Source: Elusimicrobiota bacterium (GTDB lineage Bacteria; Elusimicrobiota; Elusimicrobia; UBA1565; UBA9628). From it: DNA of 37,936 nucleotides. Below, piece after piece: positions 1 to 8,304 of the stretch. The stretch spans positions 1 to 37,936 of the forward strand of contig PLZD01000029.1 in assembly GCA_003151975.1 (NCBI GenBank), given 5' to 3'. Under the pieces are notes generated by a model. That model made no database searches. It was given only the letters and a program-made list of their open reading frames with translations, and was not told where the DNA came from. Position 1 is the first letter of the stretch. Every line of letters starts with the position of its first letter. Made by a program: the position numbers and the translations under genes.

Positions 1-2
1 TC

Positions 3-281
3 GACATCGCCAAGCAGATCGAGGAAGCCGCGCTCAAGGACGACTACTTCGTCTCGCGCAAGCTCTACCCGAACGTCGATTTTTATTCCGGCATCATCTA
101 CCGCGCCATCGGGATACCTACGAGCATGTTCACCGTCATGTTCGCCATCGGCCGCCTGCCGGGCTGGATCGCGCAGTGGAAGGAGATGACCGAGTCGCCG
201 AACTTCAAGATCGGGCGGCCGCGTCAGATCTACACCGGTCCCAAAGAGACGGCCTACACTCCCATCGGCCGCCGCAAGTAA
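3..281 (+). CDS. gltA: Citrate synthase, C-terminal fragment (cut by window start)
   Basis: The last 92 codons of a citrate synthase, the enzyme that condenses oxaloacetate and acetyl-CoA at the entry to the TCA cycle. The reading frame is open from the first bases and ends with TAA at 279-281. Visible family signatures are the segment [10 protein letters not shown] with [16 protein letters not shown], which carries the conserved Asp and surrounding helix of the active site, and the C-terminal stretch GWIAQWKEM followed by RPRQIYTG. These match the end of type I/II citrate synthases. It converges on the minus-strand methyltransferase, whose stop lies 21 bases further on. I see no strong terminator in that gap. 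Confidence 0.93.
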   Translation, partial: DIAKQIEEAALKDDYFVSRKLYPNVDFYSGIIYRAIGIPTSMFTVMFAIGRLPGWIAQWKEMTESPNFKIGRPRQIYTGPKETAYTPIGRRK

Positions 282-302
282 ACCACCCGACCGACGGGGC
301 CG

Positions 303-947
303 CTAAAGACGGTCGGCGCGCACCACGCAATGCGCCATCGGAATGCGCAGCGCGCCGCGCAGGACCTTGCCTTCGGCCGAGAACGGCCGGTCCGAGAACA
401 GCCCCAGGTATTCAGCGGGTGTCCTGATGTGCCGGCCTCGGTCGCGGTCCATGAAGAAGCGGGCCAACGCCGACTGATCGTCGACCCGCGCGGCGTCGAC
501 GGTCACGAGCCGCCCCCCTTTGCCGAGAAGGGCCGCGGCAGTGTCGATCAGCGAGCGAGCCTCGTCGTCGCCGATGTGATGAAGGATGCCGAAGGCCATC
601 ACGACGTCGAAGCGCCCGAGCCGTTCGGGCGAGATCTCGCTGACGCGCTCGACGAAGAACCGGGAGCGCGGGTGGCGGCGGGCGGCAGCGTAGGCGATGT
701 AGCGGGGACTAATGTCGAAGCCGACGTGGTCGACGCCCTCGGGCAGGACGGAGACCAAGCTGCCCGTGCCGCAGCCGATGTCGAGTATCCGGATGCCGGA
801 CCTCTTGGGCATATAGTCCCGCACGATCGTCTCGAAAAGGCTCCGGTTCCCCATGAGCCGCTGGATTGAGTCGAAGACGGCTGGGTGCGAGAGGATGCTC
901 CAGAAACCGGTGTTCTCCTCGTCGTCACGAGACGGCGTCTTGTCCAT
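303..947 (-). CDS. Class I SAM-dependent methyltransferase
   Basis: A 214-residue protein with a Rossmann methyltransferase core. The SAM-binding motif I is ILDIGCGTGSL near residue 54, followed by an acidic end of strand 2 (VGFDIS), and a motif IV-like segment FDVVMAFGILHHIGD near residue 115. The substrate cannot be told from sequence; Methyltransf_11/25-like enzymes act on lipids, quinones, sugars or small molecules. The ATG lies one base after the TAG of the upstream membrane protein gene, so the two are probably co-transcribed and translationally coupled. I see no Shine-Dalgarno sequence. The neighbouring GT-C-like proteins hint at envelope glycan or lipid modification, but that is inference. 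Confidence 0.85.
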   Translation of the reverse strand: MDKTPSRDDEENTGFWSILSHPAVFDSIQRLMGNRSLFETIVRDYMPKRSGIRILDIGCGTGSLVSVLPEGVDHVGFDISPRYIAYAAARRHPRSRFFVERVSEISPERLGRFDVVMAFGILHHIGDDEARSLIDTAAALLGKGGRLVTVDAARVDDQSALARFFMDRDRGRHIRTPAEYLGLFSDRPFSAEGKVLRGALRIPMAHCVVRADRL

Positions 948-948
948 G

Positions 949-2577
949 CTATTGGGGCCGCCGTTTATAGAACAAGGTGTAGTTGCCGCGGGTGACGGTA
1001 TAAGCGAACGACTTCCGGACGGCCGCCTCTAACTCCGCGTTCTGAAGGTCGGGCCGCGCGCAATACTGGTTGATCGGCGGGCGATCCTCGAGCTTTACGA
1101 CGACGTCGGTGTCCGGGAGCCGCTCCTCGCAAGCTTTGGCGTTGGCCGGCGAGACCGCCCAAAGCGAAGGTCCCGACGGCCGCAGCGTCGACAAGAGATA
1201 GGCTCCCGGCAAAAGGTTGCTCGTCAGCAAGGTCCGATTCGAGATCGACGAGCGCTGAAGGTCGGCGGAGAGCTCCTCGATGAAGCGGGCCTTGGCGTCG
1301 TTGGTCAGCAGCCCTCGGTAAGGCCCGGCACGGATGCGGTGGCGCAGCTCGCCAATGGGCGGCTCGCAGTAGACTTGGGTCCCGAAGTGGAAAGAGATCA
1401 GCAAGACTAGCGCGGCCGGCACGATGGGCAGAGGACCCGCGGCGGGCCCGCCTAATTCCGAAAGCAGCTTCATGGTGAAAACCAAGGTCAGCAGCTGGGC
1501 CGCGATGAAGCCCCAGCCGATCTGAAAAATGCCGCAGCCGGAGAACCAGCCAAAGACCAGAGCCACGACGACGCTCGGCAGCCAGACGAGGATCAGCAGG
1601 CGTTTGACGAAAGCGTCGGCGCCCAGAAGCAGGAAGAACGGAGCGAGCATGCCGAGATGAAACGCGAAGCCCGCCAACTCGAAAGGGACGCCCCAGTCGA
1701 GAAACCGGGATACGAGAAAGGCGATCAAGGGCAACGCGGCAAGGAGTACGACCCGCAAGCCCTTGCTCCTGCGCATCGCCGCGAACGCTCCCAGCCAAAA
1801 TAGCCAAAGCCATGGAGGCATGCGTCCTGCGAGGATGAGGACGGGAAGCTCGCCGAAGCCGGCGGTCCGCGCGGCCGTGCCGGAGTTCCCCGCCAGCGAG
1901 AAGGCGGAGACCTTGGCGAGGTCGATACGCGAGCCGAGGTAGGCCAGTCCCAACGCCGCGAGCACGGCGCCGAGGCCGCCGAAATAGGCCGGCACGCGCC
2001 GGCGCTTGGCGGGAATTCCCCAGTAGAGAATTCCTCCGTATGAAAGAGCGAAGAGCAGCATGGGAGGGTAGGCGAACGCGGCGACGCCGGCCAGCAGTCC
2101 GGACACGAGGAAAAAGTCGCGGCCTTGAGTCAGGTTCAGAAATATCACGAGCGTCGTGCAGCCGATCGCCAGCGTGTTGTAGCTGAGGTTGGGCAGTCCA
2201 AACGGGATGAACAAGAAGAAAGACAGGGCCACGAAGACGGCAAGCCAGCGGTCCATGAGGGTCTTGACCGCCGAGAACACGGCGACAGCGCAGGCGCCCC
2301 AAAACAGGAAATAGAGCCCCCTGGTGAACAGCACGGCCCCATCCAGGTTTCCTTGCAGCGCGTAGAGAAGCTTGAGAAACGGCCAGACCAGGATTCCGGT
2401 GGGCTGTTGGCTGATGGAGAGATCGTCTATGAAGGGCCGGCCGCCGAGGATGAAGCGATACGGCGTGGCGACGTAGAAAGCCTCATCGTAGATGTCGACG
2501 CCGAAGAAGCACCGCGCGGCGACGAACGAGATGCCGCCGGCAAGCGCTGCGAGCGCGAAGCTCCTTCGCGAGACCAC
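949..2577 (-). CDS. Polytopic membrane protein, GT-C glycosyltransferase-like
   Basis: About 542 residues. The first membrane helix is followed by FFGVDIYDEAFYVATP, an acidic motif in the first outer loop as expected of GT-C (ArnT/PMT-like) lipid-linked sugar transferases. Some ten hydrophobic segments follow to about residue 400, then a soluble C-terminal domain of about 130 residues. I chose the GTG at 2575-2577 as start because a TTGACG-N17-CATACT promoter ends five bases upstream; the ATG five codons earlier overlaps the -10 hexamer itself. Specific sugar donor and acceptor are unknown. It leads a two-gene unit with the methyltransferase at 303-947. A plain membrane protein without transferase activity is also possible. 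Confidence 0.7.
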   Translation of the reverse strand: MVSRRSFALAALAGGISFVAARCFFGVDIYDEAFYVATPYRFILGGRPFIDDLSISQQPTGILVWPFLKLLYALQGNLDGAVLFTRGLYFLFWGACAVAVFSAVKTLMDRWLAVFVALSFFLFIPFGLPNLSYNTLAIGCTTLVIFLNLTQGRDFFLVSGLLAGVAAFAYPPMLLFALSYGGILYWGIPAKRRRVPAYFGGLGAVLAALGLAYLGSRIDLAKVSAFSLAGNSGTAARTAGFGELPVLILAGRMPPWLWLFWLGAFAAMRRSKGLRVVLLAALPLIAFLVSRFLDWGVPFELAGFAFHLGMLAPFFLLLGADAFVKRLLILVWLPSVVVALVFGWFSGCGIFQIGWGFIAAQLLTLVFTMKLLSELGGPAAGPLPIVPAALVLLISFHFGTQVYCEPPIGELRHRIRAGPYRGLLTNDAKARFIEELSADLQRSSISNRTLLTSNLLPGAYLLSTLRPSGPSLWAVSPANAKACEERLPDTDVVVKLEDRPPINQYCARPDLQNAELEAAVRKSFAYTVTRGNYTLFYKRRPQ

Positions 2578-2582
2578 GCCAG

Positions 2583-2611
2583 AGTATGGCACCCGGCCGG
2601 CCGCGCGTCAA
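2583..2611 (-). promoter_or_regulatory. Promoter of the 949-2577 gene
   Basis: On the minus strand, TTGACG (2606-2611), a 17-base spacer and CATACT (2583-2588) stand five bases before the GTG start. The hexamer pair and spacing match the other TTGACG-N17-CAnACT copies in this window. The initiation point would fall on or next to the GTG, implying a leaderless message. Confidence 0.6.
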
Positions 2612-2618
2612 GCCCCGA

Positions 2619-2649
2619 CGCTTGGTCGTTCACCCAGCGATTGTGGCGA
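2619..2649. repeat. Hairpin related to the end of the IS91-like remnant
   Basis: An imperfect hairpin at 2619-2639 (stem CGCTTGGT / ACCCAGCG with one mismatch, loop CGTTC). The segment 2626-2647 aligns without gaps to 23199-23220, which follows the transposase remnant; 17 of 22 bases are identical and all five mismatches are A/G transitions. Beyond this segment the two loci diverge. It may be the leftover tip of an IS91-like element. Confidence 0.4.
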
Positions 2650-2663
2650 TTCGATATGCGGCT

Positions 2664-2750
2664 TTGACGAGAGCCTGTTTTCAGGTCAAACTCTGGGGTG
2701 TGGAAGGCTCGGACAAACGGAAGCGGGCTAGAATTTCTTACGAGGTCGGC
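2664..2750 (+). repeat. Orphan gene-start element (promoter plus about 15 codons)
   Basis: TTGACG (2664-2669), 17-base spacer, CAAACT (2687-2692), 7 bases, then GTG GAA at 2700. The following codons read VEGSDKRKRARISYEVGS, similar to the true N-terminus of the gene starting at 25657 (VEGRADEKRSRTSCEV) and to another headless copy at 27387. Here the continuation runs antisense into the convergent gene 2738-4327, whose TAA lies inside the element. It therefore looks like the beheaded start of a lost gene, or a mobile promoter element, not a functional coding region. Confidence 0.55.
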
Positions 2751-4327
2751 TCGGCAAGGATCGCTCTCCATTTTTCGAGCTTGAGCCGGCAGAGTTCCGC
2801 GGCCGTCGGCAAGCCGAACGCGAATACGCTCAGGGATCCGGCGTCGCCGAGCCAATGGGCGACCTTCCCGAGCTTGGCCTTCGCGGCCGGCGAGCGCGCC
2901 ACGATCCAGCCGATCCCGTTCTCTTTGAAGCTTTGCGCAAGCCGCGCTTCCGGCAGGTCGAGGAGGGAAGGGTTCGCCCGCCCCAGCAGCAGGCCGGAGG
3001 GCGTGATCTCAAATCTTCTGTCGAATGCGAGGCGCTCGAACGCCGCGAATTCCAGGGGAATGTAGAACCAAAGATCTCCCTCTTGGCCGACATGCGCCTC
3101 GACCAGGAGCACCGGCCGCAGTCCCGTCGCCTCTTCGGTCTCGTGGATGGACCTGGCGGCCGCATAAGCCTCCCGCTGTTCCATGGTCGTCCAAAATATC
3201 CCGTCCTCGATGCGAGGGTAAGAGGCTCCGGCGGCGAGCAGGACCGCGGCCGCCGCCGCCAGTCCCAACCTCCAGGCGGGCCGGATGTTCGCCAGAGGCA
3301 TCATCAGCAGCCCGGCCGTGACGGGGGCCAGGAAAAGATGGAAGGAGACGAAGAGCCTTCCGGGATCGTCGGAGGTGCCGAAGACCTCCGAAACGAGCGT
3401 CATGCCGACAAAGGCGAGGCCCAGCCAGGCGATGTACCAGCGCCACGTCTTGCGTTGAAACCACAACAGCGCGACGGACCCCGTCTCCAGGAGGGATAAC
3501 AATGGATTCGGCATGAACCACGCCGTCAACGGCGTGAGGAACGAGCGCCGGACGCCGGGGCTGGGGCCGCGGAAATAGAGGCGAATGCCGCGCCAAGACA
3601 GAGGTAGGCCATTGAATGATTCGCGGGTAATCCCATGGAAATCGCGTTCTTGAAAATAAATGAAGAAAGCGATGTAGATCAAGGGCAGCAGGAGGAGCGC
3701 GGCCGGCAGGCGCTTGCGGTTGGTCTGGCCGCCGACTTCCAGGCTCACGATGAAAAGCAGCGCGCCGATGAAGATCCAGCTCTCGTAGCGTATGCCGGAG
3801 GCGAAAAAAAGCGCCGCGCCGCTGAGAGCGGCCCAGCGGACGGCGCCGCGCCGCCGATACAAGATCCATGCATAGGCCGCGGCGAGAAGAAAAAACCATA
3901 GCTCAACCTCGGCTCCCGCGGAGAAGGAGATCAGTTCGAAATAGGGAATCCGGCAGACGATCGCCGCGGCCAGCAGCCACGCGGCAGGCTCCTCGGGAAC
4001 CATCTCGCGGGCGATGAAGCCGACGAGGCCAAGGCAGATTCCAGCCAAAAGGCAGTGCCAGTAGAGGGGCAGGCCGTAAGGATCGGGACGAAGCGCGAGC
4101 AAAGCCCCCAGGATGTATTCGGGAAACGGGAGCCAATCGCCCCGAGGCTCGATGGCGCCGTTCCAAATCCTCGCGAGACCGATCCGGATGACGTCATCGC
4201 CGCGATAGTAATAGAACGTCCCGAGCCTGGAATGTATCCAATGGAAAGCGAAGACGATGTGCCCAAGGCAGAATAGAAGGAGCAGGTAGGAGGTTCTAGC
4301 CCGCTTCTCGCCGACACCGGCCTTCAT
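2738..4327 (-). CDS. Polytopic membrane protein, GT-C glycosyltransferase-like
   Basis: 529 residues with roughly ten membrane helices. After the first helix comes GTFYYYRGDDVIRIGLAR, an acidic DD motif in the first periplasmic loop as in GT-C lipid-linked sugar transferases, then a C-terminal soluble domain of about 150 residues. The ATG overlaps the TGA of the upstream GNAT gene by four bases (ATGA), so it is the second gene of an operon. Its N-terminus (GVGEKRARTSYLLLL) resembles the N-terminus of the gene at 25657 (DEKRSRTSC), and the DNA there shares 13 identical bases with the repeat at 2664-2750. Donor and acceptor cannot be inferred. The TAA stop lies within the orphan start element. 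Confidence 0.7.
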   Translation of the reverse strand: MKAGVGEKRARTSYLLLLFCLGHIVFAFHWIHSRLGTFYYYRGDDVIRIGLARIWNGAIEPRGDWLPFPEYILGALLALRPDPYGLPLYWHCLLAGICLGLVGFIAREMVPEEPAAWLLAAAIVCRIPYFELISFSAGAEVELWFFLLAAAYAWILYRRRGAVRWAALSGAALFFASGIRYESWIFIGALLFIVSLEVGGQTNRKRLPAALLLLPLIYIAFFIYFQERDFHGITRESFNGLPLSWRGIRLYFRGPSPGVRRSFLTPLTAWFMPNPLLSLLETGSVALLWFQRKTWRWYIAWLGLAFVGMTLVSEVFGTSDDPGRLFVSFHLFLAPVTAGLLMMPLANIRPAWRLGLAAAAAVLLAAGASYPRIEDGIFWTTMEQREAYAAARSIHETEEATGLRPVLLVEAHVGQEGDLWFYIPLEFAAFERLAFDRRFEITPSGLLLGRANPSLLDLPEARLAQSFKENGIGWIVARSPAAKAKLGKVAHWLGDAGSLSVFAFGLPTAAELCRLKLEKWRAILAEPTS

Positions 4328-4920
4328 CGCGTGAGCGCAGACCCACGCCGAATAAAAGTCCAGAACGGCGGGCGGACCGGGGAGGCTACTTCGGCCGCGC
4401 GCGCGAAGCCCCGCGCCTCATACCAAGCCACGTTTTTCGGCGTGAAAGTCTCGAGGTAGACGGAGCTGCCATCTTTGAGGACTTCGCGCACGAGCGCCGC
4501 GCCGACGCCGCGTCCTTGCGCGGCGGGGTGGACCGCGAGCACGTGCAGGTAGTCGGCGGAAGCCGGGCGCAAGCGTTCGACGGCGTCCGACAGCGCAAGA
4601 GCGCGCAAGATCGTCGAGGGCGACGCGGCCATCCAGGACAGCGAGCGCCAGTGCTTGAGCCAGTCCAGAACTCCCCGATGCGGCGCTCTAACCGGCACCG
4701 TCGCGACGATGCCGATTAGAGCGCAGTCGTCGAAAGCGCCCCGCACGCGGCCGCCGGACGCGGCGTCCACGCGGAACATCGCGTCGAGCAAGGAAGGAAG
4801 CCTCTTGCGCCGGTCCGCGTCGGCGGGAAGAATATGCGAAAACCCGGGATCCTCCTGGAACGCGGCGGCGGCCAGGAGTGCTGCCGGCGCGATTTCGTCT
4901 TCACTGAGTTCGCGGATCAC
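4324..4920 (-). CDS. GNAT-family N-acetyltransferase
   Basis: 198 residues when started at the GTG at 4918-4920, which begins VIRELSEDEIAPAALLAAAAF. The acetyl-CoA binding motif A is visible as LHVLAVHPAAQGRGVGAALVREVL (the Q/R-x-x-G-x-G/A core QGRGVGAAL near residue 140), followed by YLETFTPKNVAWYEARGFA, the usual strand 5 and helix region of GNAT enzymes. The substrate is unknown. A longer reading frame exists upstream, but a perfect TATAAT sits seven bases before this GTG, so the short form with a leaderless message is preferred. It is coupled by ATGA overlap to the downstream GT-C-like gene. Confidence 0.85.
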   Translation of the reverse strand: MIRELSEDEIAPAALLAAAAFQEDPGFSHILPADADRRKRLPSLLDAMFRVDAASGGRVRGAFDDCALIGIVATVPVRAPHRGVLDWLKHWRSLSWMAASPSTILRALALSDAVERLRPASADYLHVLAVHPAAQGRGVGAALVREVLKDGSSVYLETFTPKNVAWYEARGFARAAEVASPVRPPFWTFIRRGSALTR

Positions 4921-4927
4921 GCCAGCG

Positions 4928-4933
4928 ATTATA
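4928..4933 (-). promoter_or_regulatory. -10 box of the GNAT gene
   Basis: TATAAT on the minus strand, seven bases before the GTG at 4920. No good -35 hexamer is visible at 16-18 bases. The spacing predicts transcription starting at the GTG. Confidence 0.55.
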
Positions 4934-4946
4934 CCTCGGAGAGGGG

Positions 4947-4975
4947 TTGACGCGCGCGGGTTTGGGGGGCACACT
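4947..4975 (+). promoter_or_regulatory. Promoter of the YdcF/ElyC-like gene (TTGACG family)
   Basis: TTGACG (4947-4952), 17-base spacer containing TTTGGGGGG, then CACACT (4970-4975), eight bases before the ATG at 4984. The spacer is almost the same as in the copies at 10549 and 25621. It lies back to back with the GNAT promoter. Confidence 0.55.
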
Positions 4976-4983
4976 CTAATTCG

Positions 4984-5748
4984 ATGAGCTCTTTTGTCGC
5001 CGCTTCCAGCATGGTCAAAACGATCCTCTCGCCGCAGATTCACGTGTTTCTTTTGCCGCCGTTGATGATCCCCTGGCTGAGACGATGGAAGGGGAAGGCG
5101 TGGGGCATCGTCGGCAAGATTTCGTGTGCGTGGGGCGTCGCGCTTTTCTTGCCGTTCGGCAGTTGGGGCCTTCGCCGCTATGAGAACCGCGTCGCCAGGC
5201 CTTCGATCGAGGAATTGCGGGGGAAAACGGCGCTCGTGCTTATGGGGAGCACCGGATTATTCTATCGTCCCGCCGGACAAATGGTCTGGCTGGAGAACGC
5301 GGCCAGAGCGCAGGAAGTTCTCCGCCTTTACCGCGCGGGAGCGATCAGAAAAATAATCCTCTCCGGAAGCAGATCGGCCGACATAAACCAAGAATTGTAC
5401 CTGGATGAGCCGGTTTCCATAGCGCAATGGCTCCGCGAGATGGGAGTTCCGGCTGAGGCGATCGCCGTCGAAGGAAAATCCCGCAACACGTTTCAGAATA
5501 TTTCTTTTTCAAAACCGCTGCTGCCTCCGGGGCAGCCCTTCGTGCTGATCACCTCGGCGTTCCACATGCCGAGGGCCCTGGCGACCGCGAGGCAAGCCGG
5601 GCTGGGGCCCGTGATCGCCTATCCCGTCGATTACAAGGTCCGCGACAATCTTGATTGGTGGTCGTGGGAAAATCTCCTCAATTGGGAGCGGTTGATCTTC
5701 GAGGTCCTGGGGCGCGCGACATATCGAGCGTTGGGGTACAGCGCTTAA
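4984..5748 (+). CDS. YdcF/SanA/ElyC-family (DUF218) membrane-anchored protein
   Basis: 254 residues. An N-terminal hydrophobic region covers about residues 10-60. The DUF218 core follows: TALVLMGSTG near residue 82, then AGAIRKIILSGSRS, the acceptor region ADINQELYLDEPVSIAQWL, VEGKSRNTFQNISFSKPLL, and LITSAFHMPRALATARQAG. These match the conserved blocks of the YdcF/ElyC/SanA family (G-rich first strand, EgxSxNTxeN, TSxxHmpRa). Members are linked to peptidoglycan precursor and envelope homeostasis, but the enzymatic reaction is not settled. The start is supported by the promoter eight bases upstream. It is probably co-transcribed with the methyltransferase 18 bases downstream. Confidence 0.88.
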   Translation: MSSFVAASSMVKTILSPQIHVFLLPPLMIPWLRRWKGKAWGIVGKISCAWGVALFLPFGSWGLRRYENRVARPSIEELRGKTALVLMGSTGLFYRPAGQMVWLENAARAQEVLRLYRAGAIRKIILSGSRSADINQELYLDEPVSIAQWLREMGVPAEAIAVEGKSRNTFQNISFSKPLLPPGQPFVLITSAFHMPRALATARQAGLGPVIAYPVDYKVRDNLDWWSWENLLNWERLIFEVLGRATYRALGYSA

Positions 5749-5766
5749 AGCGTTTCGAGAAATCCC

Positions 5767-6789
5767 ATGACCGCGCAGCCGATTCAATTTTTGATGTGGG
5801 ACGAGCCGCACGCCAAAGAGCTGGCCGGCCGGATCGCTGCGGAAGCCGGATTCTCGCCCTCCGGCGAATGGCATCCCCGCGTGAAAAGCCTGCGTTGCGG
5901 CTCCCGCGAATATGGGTGCCAACGCCTGGGCGTGTGGCCGCGTCAGGATTTCGTCAGGGTCGGACCTCTATTTTTCCTGGAAGACTCTCACTACGGCCGG
6001 TTGAGCCCGGCGCTGCGGGAGAGTCTCGGCGCCAACGCCGTGCGCATCGCGGATTTGAACGGCAGCATACTCGCTCGATGGCTGGGCGACTTCACCATCG
6101 CGTCTGCGGCCTGCATGCTTGGCTGTGATTTCGCCGGCCGACATGTCGTCGACGCGGGCGCGGGCGACGGGATTCTGTCACTCGTCGCCCTCAAGCTCGG
6201 GGCTGCCTCGGCGGATTTAATCGATCTGGACCGCGAGGCTCTCGGCCGCGCGAAGATCAATTTGCGGCTCAACGGCTTCTCCGAACAAAAGCAATTTCAT
6301 TTGATCAACGGCGACCTTAAGAATCCCGACGCCGTCGCGGACCGTCTCACGCGGTCGTCTCTGCCGGCCGCCGTGGTCTCGAACATCGGCTGTTGGGAGT
6401 ACGACGTGACAAACGTTGACAGCATGCTGCTGATGGACCTGGTGCCTACCGCGGACCTCTTCATTGGCGGGGGCTACAGCACCAGGGCCTTGGGAGGGCT
6501 GCGGCACATGAAGAACGACGAGCGGCTGCTGGGACTCCTGGGCTTCGCCCCCAAGGCGGCGGCGGAACTTGATTTGGGCGCCGCGGTCTACTGGCCGATG
6601 CCGGAGAAGATCGCCGCGATGAGCGCGGCTCGGCCCAGCGGCGTAATTCCCAGCCGTCCGGAGATTAGGAAGGAATTAGAGGCGCAAAGAACGAAAGTCT
6701 CGAACAGGCTGCGCGTCCGATTCTACAAAGCGGCCCCGGCCGTAGTTATCGCGATCCTCATTCTCATGCTGTACGCCCTCTTCCGCTGA
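5767..6789 (+). CDS. PrmA-like SAM methyltransferase with C-terminal membrane anchor
   Basis: 340 residues. The methyltransferase core has motif I VVDAGAGDGILSLVALKLGAA near residue 130, then a motif II acid (LIDLDREALGRAKINLRLNG), arranged as in ribosomal protein L11 methyltransferases and related small-molecule enzymes. About 120 residues precede the core. The last 20 or so residues (PAVVIAILILMLYALF then R) form a single hydrophobic helix with no tail beyond it, so the enzyme appears tail-anchored in the inner membrane. That argues against simple PrmA function and for a membrane-associated substrate. No Shine-Dalgarno sequence is evident. Its TGA stop lies inside a hairpin shared with the convergent gene. 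Confidence 0.8.
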   Translation: MTAQPIQFLMWDEPHAKELAGRIAAEAGFSPSGEWHPRVKSLRCGSREYGCQRLGVWPRQDFVRVGPLFFLEDSHYGRLSPALRESLGANAVRIADLNGSILARWLGDFTIASAACMLGCDFAGRHVVDAGAGDGILSLVALKLGAASADLIDLDREALGRAKINLRLNGFSEQKQFHLINGDLKNPDAVADRLTRSSLPAAVVSNIGCWEYDVTNVDSMLLMDLVPTADLFIGGGYSTRALGGLRHMKNDERLLGLLGFAPKAAAELDLGAAVYWPMPEKIAAMSAARPSGVIPSRPEIRKELEAQRTKVSNRLRVRFYKAAPAVVIAILILMLYALFR

Positions 6790-6805
6790 CCTTGGCGAGT
6801 CAGCG
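6784..6805. terminator. Bidirectional stop-codon hairpin
   Basis: A perfect 7-base stem, CGCTGAC / GTCAGCG, with an 8-base loop lies between two convergent genes. Each arm holds the TGA of one gene (6787-6789 on plus; 6800-6802 on minus). There is no T-run on either side, so it may act as an RNA 3' end structure or roadblock more than as a classical intrinsic terminator. Confidence 0.45.
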
Positions 6806-7228
6806 CCGGATTGAGCGAGCCTGCTCGAGGGCCTCGATGCCCTCGCGGCGGACGGCTTCGGCCGTTGCCATGGCAGTCTTGAGCTCGGCGTTCATTCTTC
6901 GGCGCTCGTCCTCCTGCGCCGTCTTGAGACGAGCGAGCTCCTGCTCGGCCGTCTCGAGGCGCGACTGAAGCGCCGCGGCTTCGCGCCGCCAGGATTCCAG
7001 CTCGGCGCCTTGGCGCGCGATCACGGCCTCAAGCTTGCGGCGCGCGGTCTCCTGAACGCGCAAGGTCTCCTCGAGCTGGGCGATGAGCTGCGCGCCCGAG
7101 TCGGCCTCGCGCTGAAAAGCGCCGGTGCGCTCCTCGAGCTCGCGCAGCTGCGCGCTCAATTCGCGCACGCGGTCCTCGGAACCGGGAGAGGCGTCCTCCT
7201 TTCTCCGCGGAGCCATCGGCCTCGCCAT
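6800..7228 (-). CDS. Coiled-coil protein, third gene of operon
   Basis: 142 residues from the ATG at 7226-7228, almost wholly heptad-type charged helix (RVRELSAQLRELEERTGAF and onward), with no membrane segment or signal peptide. Its first half is paralogous to the N-terminal part of the upstream gene: both contain the pattern ELEERTGxFxREAxSGAxLIxxLExTLRxQ. The start codon overlaps the upstream TGA (TGATG), with AAGGAG just before it as a ribosome binding site; a GTG one codon earlier is an alternative. No catalytic motif is visible. A structural or scaffold role is inferred only from composition. Confidence 0.75.
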   Translation of the reverse strand: MARPMAPRRKEDASPGSEDRVRELSAQLRELEERTGAFQREADSGAQLIAQLEETLRVQETARRKLEAVIARQGAELESWRREAAALQSRLETAEQELARLKTAQEDERRRMNAELKTAMATAEAVRREGIEALEQARSIRR

Positions 7229-8304
7229 CACTCCTTGAAGGCCTTGCCGAGCCGGTTCCAGATTCCGGCTTCGTCGCGGCGGCCGTCAGCGGATGGCTGA
7301 GCCTTCGCGGGAGACCGCGGGGGCTCGGGCTCGGGGGCGGGCGCGGCTGCGATCGAGGAAAGCGCTTCCTCGGCGTTGGTGACCGCCGATTGGATCTCAG
7401 CCATGATGCGATGGCGCTCCTTTTCCTTGGCGGCATGAGACTCATGCCGCTGGGTCGAGAGCTTCGACTCGGCCTCCCAATGCGCGTACAAGCGCTGCTT
7501 CTCGGAAGCCAGCTGGGCGCGCGCCTGCTCCGCCGCGTCGTCGGCCGCCGCGGCCCTCTCGGCCTCCCGCTTAGCGGATTGGAACGACTGAGCCGCAGCC
7601 TTCTCGGACTGCTCCTGCGCGGCGGCGCTCTTGCGGGCCAGCTCGCCGGCAACGCGCGCCTCGGCCGCCGCGGTCGTGGCCTCCTCGCGGGCGGTCTTCA
7701 ACGCGACGCGCAGGGCCTCCGCCTCCGTATTGGTTTTCAGAAGGTTGTTTCTCAACGCGGTCAGCTGGGCTTCGGCGGCCTCCGCCGCGCTCTTGCCCTC
7801 CGCGCGGATGCGGTCGCGCTCGGCCGTCAGGCCGCGCAGCTCCTCGGCGAGGCGCTGGGCCTCGGCCTCTCGGCGGGCGGCTTCCTGCACGGAGGTCCGG
7901 TGCGATTCCTCGCGCAGGTGCTCGAGCTCCTGGATGTTCTCCTCGCGCGCGGAAAGCTTCTGCTCGGTCTTTTGCAGCCGGTCTTTTTGAAGCGTCGCCT
8001 CGCCGCGCCAGCGCTTGATTTCCTGCCTCTGCTTTTCGATGGCGGCCACGAGTTGGGCGCGCGCTTGGTCCTGAGCGCGCAGCGTCGCTTCGAGCTCCGT
8101 GATGAGCGCCGCGCCCGAGCTGGCCTCCCGGTGGAACTGGCCCGTGCGCTCCTCGAGTTCGAGGGCATGGCGCGTGAGATCGGCCAGCCGATCTTCGAGC
8201 TCCTTGACGGCGCGCTCGTCGCGCGGGGACGGCGGGTGCTTGCGCTCGGGCGGCGCTGCCGGTGAAGCGTCCTGCTTGTGATCCACGGCGAGTTCATCGT
8301 TCAT
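7228..8304 (-). CDS. Long coiled-coil protein, second gene of operon
   Basis: 358 residues, almost continuous alpha-helical coiled coil rich in Ala, Glu, Arg and Gln, from about residue 30 to 300, ending in a Pro/Ala-rich linker (APAPEPEPPRSPAKAQP) and a short tail (GIWNRLGKAFKE). The segment at about 40-75 is duplicated in the third gene of the operon. The ATG overlaps the TGA of the first gene by four bases (ATGA), indicating translational coupling. There is no signal peptide or membrane helix, so it is probably cytoplasmic. I do not recognise a named family; resemblance to tropomyosin- or SMC-like proteins would be compositional. Confidence 0.8.
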   Translation of the reverse strand: MNDELAVDHKQDASPAAPPERKHPPSPRDERAVKELEDRLADLTRHALELEERTGQFHREASSGAALITELEATLRAQDQARAQLVAAIEKQRQEIKRWRGEATLQKDRLQKTEQKLSAREENIQELEHLREESHRTSVQEAARREAEAQRLAEELRGLTAERDRIRAEGKSAAEAAEAQLTALRNNLLKTNTEAEALRVALKTAREEATTAAAEARVAGELARKSAAAQEQSEKAAAQSFQSAKREAERAAAADDAAEQARAQLASEKQRLYAHWEAESKLSTQRHESHAAKEKERHRIMAEIQSAVTNAEEALSSIAAAPAPEPEPPRSPAKAQPSADGRRDEAGIWNRLGKAFKE

